Below are positions 1 to 6,889 of a stretch of DNA of 8,415 bases, piece by piece. A program made the translations under genes and the position numbers. Source of the stretch: Bacteroidota bacterium. GTDB taxonomy: Bacteria; Bacteroidota; Bacteroidia; Bacteroidales; Prolixibacteraceae. Every line of letters begins with the position of its first letter. Positions within the stretch are counted from its first letter, which is position 1. The stretch is from assembly GCA_023488865.1 (NCBI GenBank), contig JAMDDG010000414.1, forward strand, positions 1 through 8,415. Reading direction: 5' to 3'. The notes under the pieces are model-generated. The model did no database searches, was not told the DNA's origin, and saw nothing but the letters and a program-made list of their open reading frames with translations.

Positions 1-307
1 TGGCCTTGTCCCTAAAATCACCCTGAATCAGGATCTCCCCCTCTTTGACCGAACCGCCGACCCCAAATTTTGATTTCAGTTTTTTGCCAAGTGTTTCCAG
101 GTCCGCTTCTTTACCGATGAATCCGGTAATCAGGGTAACCATCTTCCCAGCCCGCTGCTTCTTGTCGAGCATAATCCGCAGATTTTGTTTGGACGGGGCT
201 AAGGTCTCCTGATCTGATTCTCCGGATGCCAATTGATATTCGTAACTTTCTGACGTAGAATAAACTACACCTTCCCTGTTTTTTCGTTGTTGATTTTGCG
301 GCTTCAT
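1..307 (-). CDS. yciH: SUI1/eIF1-like translation factor, YciH family (3' end outside window)
   Basis: Reading the minus strand from the ATG at 305-307 gives 102 uninterrupted codons that leave the window without a stop. The N-terminal ~40 residues are polar, with a start rich in Gln, Asn, Arg and Lys, and look disordered. From about residue 43 the sequence matches the SUI1 fold: LRIMLDKKQRAGK, then TLITGF, a Lys/Leu-rich helix (LGKKLKSKFG), and the family hallmark GVGGSVKEGEILIQGD at about residues 82-97. YciH proteins are usually about 105-120 residues, so only a few C-terminal residues should be missing. Eukaryotic eIF1 controls start-codon selection; the bacterial members bind the small ribosomal subunit and are thought to affect initiation fidelity, but their physiological role is poorly settled. 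The gene is divergent from nfnA and separated from it by about 390 bases. The family call is secure; the function in this organism is inferred. Confidence 0.92.
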   Translation of the reverse strand, partial: MKPQNQQRKNREGVVYSTSESYEYQLASGESDQETLAPSKQNLRIMLDKKQRAGKMVTLITGFIGKEADLETLGKKLKSKFGVGGSVKEGEILIQGDFRDKA

Positions 308-462
308 TTGACCGTTTTTTTAGATAATGAATAGAAATGAGTCTCTCATGCCGGATTTAATCAGCACTATTAACAAAACAACTTTGATTCTTAATTTAAA
401 AAAAGTTTTCTCTATTTTCAACTCCTTTGTATTTGTGGAACAAGTGGAAATAAAGCAAACTA

Positions 463-470
463 CAAAGATA
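463..470 (-). promoter_or_regulatory. Candidate -7 promoter element for yciH
   Basis: On the minus strand these bases read TATCTTTG, an exact match to the Bacteroidetes sigma-ABfr -7 consensus TAnnTTTG. It lies about 155 bases upstream of the yciH start codon, which implies a fairly long leader. No TTTG-like -33 element is visible 19-21 bases further upstream, so the call rests on the -7 element and on position only. Confidence 0.4.
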
Positions 471-573
471 GCAGTTTGATTTTTGGGAAGGCTGCTTATT
501 TAATAATATTTTAAACTGTGTAGATATTTTCCCCATTTGTATTTTGGGAGTGAAATCAATCAATCGAAATGAC

Positions 574-581
574 TACTTTTG
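574..581 (+). promoter_or_regulatory. Candidate -7 promoter element for the nfnAB operon
   Basis: The bases read TACTTTTG, an exact TAnnTTTG match. Transcription starting just downstream would leave a leader of roughly 110 bases to the preferred nfnA start at 700, or roughly 55 bases to the alternative ATG at 643. The nearest upstream TTTG (543-546) is 27 bases away, more than the usual 19-21, so the -33 half is weak or absent. Confidence 0.45.
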
Positions 582-699
582 AGCGATTTTTTTCAAATTT
601 AAGATTGTATGAAATGAGCATGGTTATAAATCACCCTTGGAGATGAAAATAACCAAATGTGAATTCCATGCGGCTTTATTAAAACAAATTGTTTCACGA

Positions 700-1524
700 A
701 TGAACAAAATAGTAGAAAAGGAGTTTTTCTCTGATAAGGTAGTCCGTTTAGTAGTAGAGAATCCGAAAATTGCCCGCTCCAGAAAGGCCGGCAATTTTGT
801 TATTCTTAGAATTGGCAAGAATGGCGAACGTTTTCCGCTCACCATTGCCGATGCGGATCCCGTCAAAGGAACGATCACCTTGGTGGTACAGATTGTTGGG
901 GTCAGTTCAGCCAAATTGGCAGCATTAGAGGTTGGGGATAGCATCGACGATTTGGTTGGACCGCTGGGAAAACCAACGGATATCGAACTCAAGGGGACCA
1001 TTTTAGCTTGTGGGGGCGGCGTTGGCGTTGCTCCGCTGTTACCCATTGTTGAAGCTTTCAAAAAGGCCGGTAACAGGGTGATTTCAGTAATTGCAGCCAG
1101 AAGCAAAGACCTCATTATCCTCGAAGATCAGATCAGACGATGGTCTGACGAGGTAATTGTAATGACGGACGACGGATCTTATGGCAGAAAAGGTTTGGTT
1201 ACCGCCGGAATGGAAGAGGTGATCCAACGTGAAAAAATTGATGAGTGTATCGTGATTGGCCCTGCCATTATGATGAAGTTTGCCTCGTTGACGACGAAAA
1301 AATATGCCATTCCAACCCAGGCCAGCCTCAATTCAATCATGGTGGACGGAACCGGAATGTGTGGCGCATGCAGGGTCACAGTTGGCGGTAAGACTAAGTT
1401 TACCTGTGTCGACGGACCAGAGTTCGACGCGCATGAGATCAATTTTGACGAGATGCTGATGCGCCTCGGTGGCTACCGTGCCGAAGAAACAGTTGCCAGC
1501 AATAAATATTTTCAAAAACAGTGA
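700..1524 (+). CDS. nfnA: NfnA: small subunit of NADH-dependent ferredoxin:NADP+ oxidoreductase
   Basis: The 274-residue protein belongs to the ferredoxin-NADP reductase/PyrK superfamily. In NfnAB it carries one FAD and a [2Fe-2S] cluster and handles NAD(H), passing electrons to or from the bifurcating FAD of NfnB in the cytoplasm. Visible motifs are RFPLTIAD (residues 44-51, flavin binding), the Gly-rich ACGGGVGVAPLLP (103-115, NAD ribose/pyrophosphate loop), MTDDGSYGRKG (155-165), and a C-terminal cluster site with DGTGMCGAC (216-224) and FTCVDGPEFD (234-243). The cluster ligands are probably Cys221, Cys224 and Cys236, with Asp216 as the likely fourth; Asp is the known unusual ligand in characterised NfnA. 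The start at 700 is preferred because family members begin with an MNKIV(E/K)K-like strand. The frame continues upstream to ATG 643, which would add 19 atypical residues. The stop is 7 bases before nfnB. The older name SudB (sulfide dehydrogenase beta subunit) covers the same family. Confidence 0.9.
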   Translation: MNKIVEKEFFSDKVVRLVVENPKIARSRKAGNFVILRIGKNGERFPLTIADADPVKGTITLVVQIVGVSSAKLAALEVGDSIDDLVGPLGKPTDIELKGTILACGGGVGVAPLLPIVEAFKKAGNRVISVIAARSKDLIILEDQIRRWSDEVIVMTDDGSYGRKGLVTAGMEEVIQREKIDECIVIGPAIMMKFASLTTKKYAIPTQASLNSIMVDGTGMCGACRVTVGGKTKFTCVDGPEFDAHEINFDEMLMRLGGYRAEETVASNKYFQKQ

Positions 1525-1531
1525 TAAGAAG

Positions 1532-3031
1532 ATGTCTTTAGATCCAGAATACCTCAAAAACGAACGCAGCCAAGAGTGGAGGGCCGCTTTGCGTTCCAAG
1601 ATAAAAAACAAAGAAAGAACCGCGATTCAGCGGGTACACATGCCGGAGCAAGCCCCCGAAATAAGGGTAAAATACCAGGATAGGGAAGTCAACTTAGGGA
1701 TTACCTTCGAACAGGCTGCCCTTGAAGCCTCCCGCTGCATGGACTGTGTTACGCCTACCTGTATCGAAGGTTGCCCGGTGAATATCAACATCCCGAAATT
1801 TGTCAAACAGATTGATAACGGGGATATACTGGGAGCGGCGGCTACCCTTAAAGAGACCAGCGCATTGCCGGCAGTTTGCGGTCGTGTGTGCCCTCAGGAG
1901 AAACAGTGCGAGGCAAGATGTTTCTATCTCGAGAAGATGAATCTGGAATCGGTTGCTATTGGCCATCTCGAAAGATTTGCGGCCGATTTTGAACGGGTAT
2001 CCGGCAAAGCCAACATTCCAAAAACAGCCGAACCCAACCACATCAAGGTTGCAACAGTGGGCTCAGGCCCCGCAGCGCTCTCATTTGCAGGCGACATGGT
2101 TAAATACGGATACGATGTGACCGTTTTTGAAGCGCTGCACGAAATTGGCGGCGTACTAAAATATGGAATCCCGGAGTTCAGGCTTCCCAACGCCATCGTT
2201 GATTTTGAGCTGGACAACCTGAAAAAAATGGGTGTTAAATTTGAAACCAACTTTATCGTAGGCCGTACCGCCTCCTTCGATGATCTAAGGGAAGAAGGTT
2301 TCAAGGCATTCTTCATTGGCAGTGGGGCAGGTCTTCCAAGATTTATGGATATTCCCGGCGAAAACTACAACGGCATCCTCTCCTCCAACGAATACCTCAC
2401 CCGCGTCAACCTGATGGGCGCCAATTCGGATACCAGCGACACCCCGGTCATAAAGGGTAAAAGGGTAGCCGTCATTGGTGGCGGCAACACGGCCATGGAC
2501 TCGGTGCGTACCGCCCTCCGTTTGGGTGCAGACAGGGCCATGATCATCTATCGCCGTTCGGAAGCCGAAATGCCCGCCCGTATCGAAGAGGTCAAACATG
2601 CCAAAGAAGAGGGTGTCGAATTTATGAACCTCTGCAACCCGCTCGAATACTTTGCCAACGAGAAGGGAATGGTCAACCGGATGCGTCTCAACCGGATGGG
2701 TTTAGGCGAACCGGATGCCTCCGGCAGAAGAAGGCCGGTACCGATCGAAGGCTCAGAATTTGAACTCGATGTTGACCTCGTGATCGTTGCCGTAGGGGTA
2801 TCCCCAAATCCGCTGGTTCCCTCCTGTCTGCCCGATCTGAAAACCACCAAATGGGGAACCATCGTGGTAGAAGAGGATAAAATGCAATCTTCCATCGAAG
2901 AGATGTTCGCCGGCGGCGATATCGTGAGGGGAGGGGCCACTGTCATCCTGGCCATGGGCGACGGCCGAAAAGCGGCTGAAAATATGCACATTTACCTTCA
3001 AAACAAAATTTCAATAACTGCTAAAATCTAA
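1532..3031 (+). CDS. nfnB: NfnB: large subunit of ferredoxin:NADP+ oxidoreductase (GltD-like)
   Basis: This 499-residue iron-sulfur flavoprotein resembles the glutamate synthase small subunit. In NfnAB it binds the bifurcating FAD and two [4Fe-4S] clusters, oxidises NADPH and reduces ferredoxin. The cluster domain has eight cysteines in two groups: C69, C72, C77 and C81 (CxxCx4Cx3C), and C116, C120, C126 and C130. An FAD dinucleotide fold begins at about 171 with VGSGPAALSFA (176-186) and GGVLKYGIPEFRLP (206-219). The NADP fold begins at about 311 with VIGGGNTAMDS (314-324) and the basic YRRSEAEMPAR (340-350), where the arginines fit the 2'-phosphate. The C-terminal FAD motif is MFAGGDIVRGGATV (458-471). 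The ATG at 1532 gives a family-like N-terminus; the frame is open back to 1469 inside nfnA, but that extension is not needed. GltD of a true glutamate synthase is the main alternative. The adjacent nfnA and the absence of a gltB-like large subunit favour Nfn. Confidence 0.9.
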   Translation: MSLDPEYLKNERSQEWRAALRSKIKNKERTAIQRVHMPEQAPEIRVKYQDREVNLGITFEQAALEASRCMDCVTPTCIEGCPVNINIPKFVKQIDNGDILGAAATLKETSALPAVCGRVCPQEKQCEARCFYLEKMNLESVAIGHLERFAADFERVSGKANIPKTAEPNHIKVATVGSGPAALSFAGDMVKYGYDVTVFEALHEIGGVLKYGIPEFRLPNAIVDFELDNLKKMGVKFETNFIVGRTASFDDLREEGFKAFFIGSGAGLPRFMDIPGENYNGILSSNEYLTRVNLMGANSDTSDTPVIKGKRVAVIGGGNTAMDSVRTALRLGADRAMIIYRRSEAEMPARIEEVKHAKEEGVEFMNLCNPLEYFANEKGMVNRMRLNRMGLGEPDASGRRRPVPIEGSEFELDVDLVIVAVGVSPNPLVPSCLPDLKTTKWGTIVVEEDKMQSSIEEMFAGGDIVRGGATVILAMGDGRKAAENMHIYLQNKISITAKI

Positions 3032-3035
3032 AAAT

Positions 3036-4031
3036 ATGCCGGATTTAAGTGTAAAATATCTTGGGCTCGACCTGAAAAGCCCGGTAATTGCCGGTAGCTG
3101 CAGTCTGACCAATTCGATCGAGCACCTCAAAGCCATTGAAAAGGCCGGAGCCGGCGCCGTGGTTTTGAAATCGGTCTTCGAAGAGGAGATCTACCTCGAA
3201 TATGCCCACGAATTTGAAAAATTAGGCCCGATGGACAACAACCTTGAGTTTCTGGATTATTATGACCTGGAAATCAAGAAAGAAAACCTGAAACAATACC
3301 TCCAATTGATCGCCGACGCTAAAGCGCAACTTTCGATCCCGGTGATCGCGAGCATCAATTGCGTCACTTCGCAGGAATGGGGCTTCTTTGCCAAAAAAAT
3401 CGAAGCGGCAGGGGCCGACGCCCTGGAGTTAAATATGTTCATGTCGCCGACCGATCTTTCCCAAACCAGCACCGACAACGAGGGTACCTATTTTGACATC
3501 ATTACCAGGGTGACTCAAAAAATAGCCATCCCGGTATCAGTCAAAATAAGCCCCTATTTCTCCAATCTGGGTGGAATGATCCGCGACATCTCCTTCTCCG
3601 GGGTGAAAGGAATCGTCCTTTTTAACCGATTTTATGCACCCGATATCGACATTGACAAAGAGACCATTCATGGCTCCAATGTGTTGAGCCACGATACCGA
3701 TCACTTGTTGCCACTGCGCTGGATTGCGATGATGTCGAACCGGGTCAATTGCGATCTGGCCTCTTCTACCGGAGTACACGGTTGGGAGAGCGCAGTGAAG
3801 ATGATATTAGCCGGCAGCCAGGCTGTTCAGGTAGTCTCGGCACTTTACGATCAGGGTTTTGGATTTATTGAAGAGGTCAATCAAAAGATAGCTGTCTGGA
3901 TGAAGGATCATCATTATGAAAAAATTGATAACTTTAGAGGCAAATTGAGTCAGGACAACTCAGTCAATCCGGCTGATTTTGAGCGTGTCCAATTTATGAA
4001 AAATTTTGGGGAATACAAATCCGGTCATTAA
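3036..4031 (+). CDS. Dihydroorotate-dehydrogenase-like flavoprotein, catalytic site altered
   Basis: This 331-residue TIM-barrel protein aligns by eye along its whole length with class 1 PyrD, but it lacks the key chemistry. Retained features: the N-terminal strand YLGLDLKSPVIAGS, VVLKS (42-46, a FMN-contact Lys), ELN (131-133), VSVKISPYF (167-175), the FMN-phosphate region STGVHGWESAVKMILAGSQAVQV (244-266), and the C-terminal helix with FRGKLS (300-305). Changed features: the catalytic loop after ELN reads MFMSPTD where PyrD has (L/V)SCPN, so the active-site Cys or Ser position is Met136. The substrate loop NSxGLPN is replaced by MDNNLEFLD (66-74). It is therefore unlikely to oxidise dihydroorotate, and a true pyrD probably lies elsewhere in the genome. 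It starts 4 bases after the nfnB stop, which implies co-transcription and probably a shared redox role. FMN binding is inferred and the substrate is unknown. Confidence 0.85.
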   Translation: MPDLSVKYLGLDLKSPVIAGSCSLTNSIEHLKAIEKAGAGAVVLKSVFEEEIYLEYAHEFEKLGPMDNNLEFLDYYDLEIKKENLKQYLQLIADAKAQLSIPVIASINCVTSQEWGFFAKKIEAAGADALELNMFMSPTDLSQTSTDNEGTYFDIITRVTQKIAIPVSVKISPYFSNLGGMIRDISFSGVKGIVLFNRFYAPDIDIDKETIHGSNVLSHDTDHLLPLRWIAMMSNRVNCDLASSTGVHGWESAVKMILAGSQAVQVVSALYDQGFGFIEEVNQKIAVWMKDHHYEKIDNFRGKLSQDNSVNPADFERVQFMKNFGEYKSGH

Positions 4032-4041
4032 ATCGGCACTG

Positions 4042-5697
4042 ATGTATGTGATCCTTACAACAACAAAAGAACGATCAGGAAGCTTAAATATCAGGAACTT
4101 CCTTTTCGTCCTTTTGTTGTTTTTTGCAGCTTGCCCTTCTATCGCACAGAAAAGTAAAAACCTTGAAAGGGTGGTGATTGGCGATGCCCGTTTTATCCTT
4201 CATACCGTCCAAAAGAAAGAAACCCTTTATTCTATTTCCAAACTATACGATTGTTCCCAGGAAGAGGTGCTCGCAGCCAACCGGAACATTACGGGCGTCA
4301 TCAAAAAAGGAATGGTACTGAAAATCCCGGACCATACCTACCAAAAACCTCAGACTGCCAAGTTTGATGAAAATAAGTTTGTGCAACATTTGGTTGTCAG
4401 CGGGGATAACTACTATCAGCTTAAACTCAAATATGGAGTGGATGAAGAGGAGTTGCTGAAATTTAATCCGGATCTTAAAGAGGGATTGAAAGCAGGCAGA
4501 ACGATTATCGTCCCCAGAAAACCAAAGGCAGAAAAAACAGCGGAGTTAACCCTGTCCAACAGCATACCGGCCCAGTCGACACCCGTTGCGGTCAGCCCTC
4601 GGGGAAAAGATAAAACATTGGAGGTGGGCCTTTACCTTCCGATTTCCGTAGCAGTGGACGACAGCTTAAAACCCTCGGCCCGATCAATAAGTTTTCTGAC
4701 TTTTTACCAGGGAGTGCTGATGGCAGTTGATCAATTGTCCAAAACAGGGTTAAAGACGAAATTATATGTGTATGATACCGGGAAACAGGCTGCGACGATC
4801 CAGGCACTGATTAAGAAACCTGAATTTCTGTCCTTAGATCTGTTGATAGGCCCGGTTTATCCCGAGGAACAAAGAGTGATATCCGAATTGAGCGCCAAAA
4901 ACAGGATACCCATGGTTTCACCCCTTTCGGCCGATGATAAATTTACCAAAACCAATCCATACTACTTTCAGGTCAATCCTGTCAGGAAACTAAGGTTAGA
5001 GGCTACAGCCGACTATCTCTCAAAGGAATTTCCGAAAGAGAAGATCCTCTTCCTGGAAACTGCAAACGGAAGCGCCGAGACGAAGCTAATCATGGATGAA
5101 CTTGCCCGGAGAGAAGCTCCGCGTGGGGCATCAAAAGGACTTATACGCACCTACAATATTTGGAGCAACGGTACAGACGGACTTGAGCCACAACTTCAGA
5201 CCGAAAAACCCAATATAATCGTTATGGCCGAGCTGAACGAAGTGAATGTCAGCATTGCCATGAACCGCCTTGCCCGTTTATCGAACAAATATCCGATCAT
5301 CCTGGTCGGCATACAGGAATTCGCCAAGATGCAGAGTATTGAAATTGAAAACCTGCACAAGGTCAACCTCCGTTTTCTTTCCACCTATTTCGTGGATTAT
5401 ACGCTTCCCTCCGTTACCACTTTCGTGGAAAATTTCAAGGCAGAGTTTGGCACCGAACCCTCCTTATTCGCGTTCCAGGGATACGATGTTACCATTAGTT
5501 TCCTGAAATCGTTGCAAAGGACCGCCGATCTTTCCCACGGTCTTCCTCCGGAAAGCAATACCGGGTTGCTCCAGACAACCTATCATTTTACCAAAGTCTC
5601 CGATTTCGGCGGCTTTACCAACGACAGTTTCACGGTAGTCGAGTATGCCAATACTTATGAGGTGAGGTCGCTGGGAGTCGTCAGGCACGGGGAATAA
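4042..5697 (+). CDS. Secreted protein with two LysM domains and a type 1 periplasmic-binding fold
   Basis: The 551-residue protein has an N-terminal signal peptide with a hydrophobic core at about residues 20-30 (FLFVLLLFFAA) and a likely signal peptidase I site near SIAQ (33-36). Cys31 is only weakly lipobox-like, since Phe precedes the Ala-Ala. LysM 1 (about 53-97) runs from FILHTVQKKETLYSIS to GMVLKIP. LysM 2 (about 116-160) runs from HLVVSGDNYYQLK to RTIIVPRKP. After a Ser/Pro-rich linker (170-190) comes a domain resembling branched-chain amino acid receptors: VGLYLP (195-200), FYQGVLMAVDQL (221-232), LLIGPVYPEE (268-277), PMVSPLS (290-296), FQGYDVTISFLKSL (478-491). LysM modules bind peptidoglycan, so the receptor-like domain should be held at the cell wall. 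No ABC permease or ATPase genes are nearby, so transport is doubtful; sensing or a structural role is equally possible. ATG 4042 is 10 bases after the upstream stop; a longer TTG-started frame from 4006 would overlap it and spoil the signal peptide. Confidence 0.85.
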   Translation: MYVILTTTKERSGSLNIRNFLFVLLLFFAACPSIAQKSKNLERVVIGDARFILHTVQKKETLYSISKLYDCSQEEVLAANRNITGVIKKGMVLKIPDHTYQKPQTAKFDENKFVQHLVVSGDNYYQLKLKYGVDEEELLKFNPDLKEGLKAGRTIIVPRKPKAEKTAELTLSNSIPAQSTPVAVSPRGKDKTLEVGLYLPISVAVDDSLKPSARSISFLTFYQGVLMAVDQLSKTGLKTKLYVYDTGKQAATIQALIKKPEFLSLDLLIGPVYPEEQRVISELSAKNRIPMVSPLSADDKFTKTNPYYFQVNPVRKLRLEATADYLSKEFPKEKILFLETANGSAETKLIMDELARREAPRGASKGLIRTYNIWSNGTDGLEPQLQTEKPNIIVMAELNEVNVSIAMNRLARLSNKYPIILVGIQEFAKMQSIEIENLHKVNLRFLSTYFVDYTLPSVTTFVENFKAEFGTEPSLFAFQGYDVTISFLKSLQRTADLSHGLPPESNTGLLQTTYHFTKVSDFGGFTNDSFTVVEYANTYEVRSLGVVRHGE

Positions 5698-5768
5698 AAA
5701 GGGTAAAGGATGGCATTCATTGTAAAAAGCATTCCCAGATTCGGTTATTTTGTATAAAATGATTTTAT

Positions 5769-5776
5769 TACCTTTG
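5769..5776 (+). promoter_or_regulatory. Candidate -7 promoter element for the Bro-N gene
   Basis: The bases read TACCTTTG, an exact TAnnTTTG match, ending 20 bases before the ATG at 5797. A TTTG at 5749-5752 could be the -33 half, but the spacing is 16 bases against the usual 19-21. The position suggests the gene is transcribed separately from the nfn-LysM unit. I see no clear terminator hairpin between 5698 and 5768. Confidence 0.5.
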
Positions 5777-5796
5777 AGTAATATACTGATTATTAC

Positions 5797-6642
5797 ATGT
5801 CAAAAGAAACTGCCATAAAACTATTCAACGAGAGACGAATTCGTACTCAATGGGATGACAACCAGGAGAAATGGTACTTCTCGATTGTGGATGTTGTCGG
5901 TGTGCTTACTGAAAGTGAGAACCCTAACAATTATTGGAAAGTACTGAAAAACAGACTCAAAAAAGAAGGCAGTGAGTTGGTTACAAATTGTAACCAACTG
6001 AAAATGCAATCTTCTGATGGCAAACTTTATAAAACGGATGTTGCTGATACAGAACAGTTATTCCGTTTGATTCAAAGTATTCCATCTCCCAAAGCTGAAC
6101 CATTTAAAATGTGGTTAGCACAGATCGGGAGAGAACGCATTGACGAAATAGAAGATCCTGAAATTGGTATAGATCGTTTGATGGAAACATATCTTCGCAA
6201 AGGATATGGTAAAGAATGGATAAACCAACGACTTAAAAGTATCGAAATTCGAAAGGAACTTACCGATGAGTGGGAAAACAGAGGCATTAAAAAGGGACAA
6301 GAATATGCGATTTTAACGGATGAGATAACAAAAGCATGGAGCGGTTTTACAACGAAACAGTATAAGGGCTATAAAGACTTGAAAAAAGAGAATCTTCGCG
6401 ACCATATGACTAATCTTGAATTGGTATTGAATATGTTAGCCGAAGCATCTACCACCGAAATATCAAAGAAAAAAGAACCTAAAACTTTTAACGAAAACAA
6501 AGTAGTTGCCAGAAAAGGCGGGGATGTAGCAAAAGCAGCACGTTTGCAATTGGAAAAAACAACAGGGAAAAAGGTTGTAACAAAATTAAATGCCAGGAAT
6601 CTGGATAATCCAATGTTGAGAGTTGGTAATAATAAAGAATAA
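5797..6642 (+). CDS. Bro-N domain protein, phage antirepressor/DinD-like
   Basis: The 281-residue protein has an N-terminal Bro-N domain at about residues 4-115. Signs are an IKLFNERRIRTQWDD opening, WYFSIVDVVGVLTES (26-40) where Bro domains have the W-x-h-x-D-h-x-x-h-L pattern, NYWKVLKNRLKKEG (45-58), and PSPKAEPFKMWLAQIGRERI (97-116). The middle and C-terminal parts are charged and helical, ending with KGGDVAKAARLQLEKTTGKKVVTKLNARNL (240-269), a tail that recurs in bacterial Bro-N/DinD-type proteins. Bro-N domains are DNA-binding modules found in phage antirepressors, baculovirus BRO proteins and E. coli DinD. The exact role of chromosomal solo copies is not settled, with regulation, damage response or prophage defence all suggested. 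No phage genes flank it here. It is the first gene of the more AT-rich right-hand part, which fits acquisition by transfer. The family call is strong; the function is open. Confidence 0.85.
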   Translation: MSKETAIKLFNERRIRTQWDDNQEKWYFSIVDVVGVLTESENPNNYWKVLKNRLKKEGSELVTNCNQLKMQSSDGKLYKTDVADTEQLFRLIQSIPSPKAEPFKMWLAQIGRERIDEIEDPEIGIDRLMETYLRKGYGKEWINQRLKSIEIRKELTDEWENRGIKKGQEYAILTDEITKAWSGFTTKQYKGYKDLKKENLRDHMTNLELVLNMLAEASTTEISKKKEPKTFNENKVVARKGGDVAKAARLQLEKTTGKKVVTKLNARNLDNPMLRVGNNKE

Positions 6643-6665
6643 ACAGTGTAACCGGACTAACAAAA

Positions 6666-6684
6666 ATGCGGTTGCAAACCGCAT
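6666..6684. repeat. Perfect 8-bp hairpin in the spacer after the Bro-N gene
   Basis: The arms ATGCGGTT and AACCGCAT flank a 3-base GCA loop, 24 bases after the stop codon. Read on the plus strand it is not followed by a T run, so it is a poor terminator for the Bro-N gene. On the minus strand it is followed by TTTTTG, but no gene is seen reading that way. A second small stem-loop, GTGC-tcctc-GCAC, lies at 6690-6702. It is more likely part of a repeated structured spacer than a classical terminator. Confidence 0.6.
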
Positions 6685-6889
6685 CATCCAAGTGCTCCTC
6701 GCACAATTTCCCTTCCTAAAGCTTTGGCGTTTAAATATTATTAGGTAAGTTTATCGTGCCAGTAACACGCAACAAACCTGCCTCAGTAGATATAGATTCT
6801 TATTATGGGCGCAAGTTTGGTGGGTGTAAAAGATTTGTGCACTATTATATAAACCGACATAAGCATGAACTTAACTCAAAAAGTAAATC

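Larger units (their letters stand above)
308..699. other. AT-rich divergent intergenic region
   Basis: This stretch separates the minus-strand yciH gene from the plus-strand nfnA gene. I see no convincing coding region, RNA gene or strong hairpin in it. It contains two TAnnTTTG-type -7 elements facing outwards, listed separately. The frame of nfnA stays open upstream of the chosen start, with an ATG at 643 and a TTG at 637, so the last 57 bases could be translated if the upstream start is used. Confidence 0.6.

Noticed and set aside
624..1115. 163-codon open frame on the minus strand over nfnA
   Set aside because: It lies antisense to a gene with clear cofactor motifs and has a low-complexity, unrecognisable product; a shadow frame.
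1469..1531. Upstream extension of nfnB giving a 520-residue protein overlapping nfnA
   Set aside because: The ATG at 1532 gives the family-like N-terminus just after the nfnA stop; the extra 21 codons are simply another frame of the nfnA end.
1532..3031. Assignment as GltD of glutamate synthase
   Set aside because: The domain layout fits, but nfnA is directly upstream and no gltB-type large subunit is present, so NfnB is the better call.
3036..4031. Assignment as pyrD (dihydroorotate dehydrogenase)
   Set aside because: The catalytic Cys/Ser loop and the NSxGLPN substrate loop are missing, so the pyrimidine role is not supported.
5698..5768. Terminator after the LysM gene, from repeated GCATTC words
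   Set aside because: The two GCATTC copies are direct repeats, not inverted, so no stem forms and there is no T run after one.
6643..6889. Remnant of an insertion sequence
   Set aside because: There is no transposase fragment that I recognise, no paired terminal repeats and no clear target duplication.
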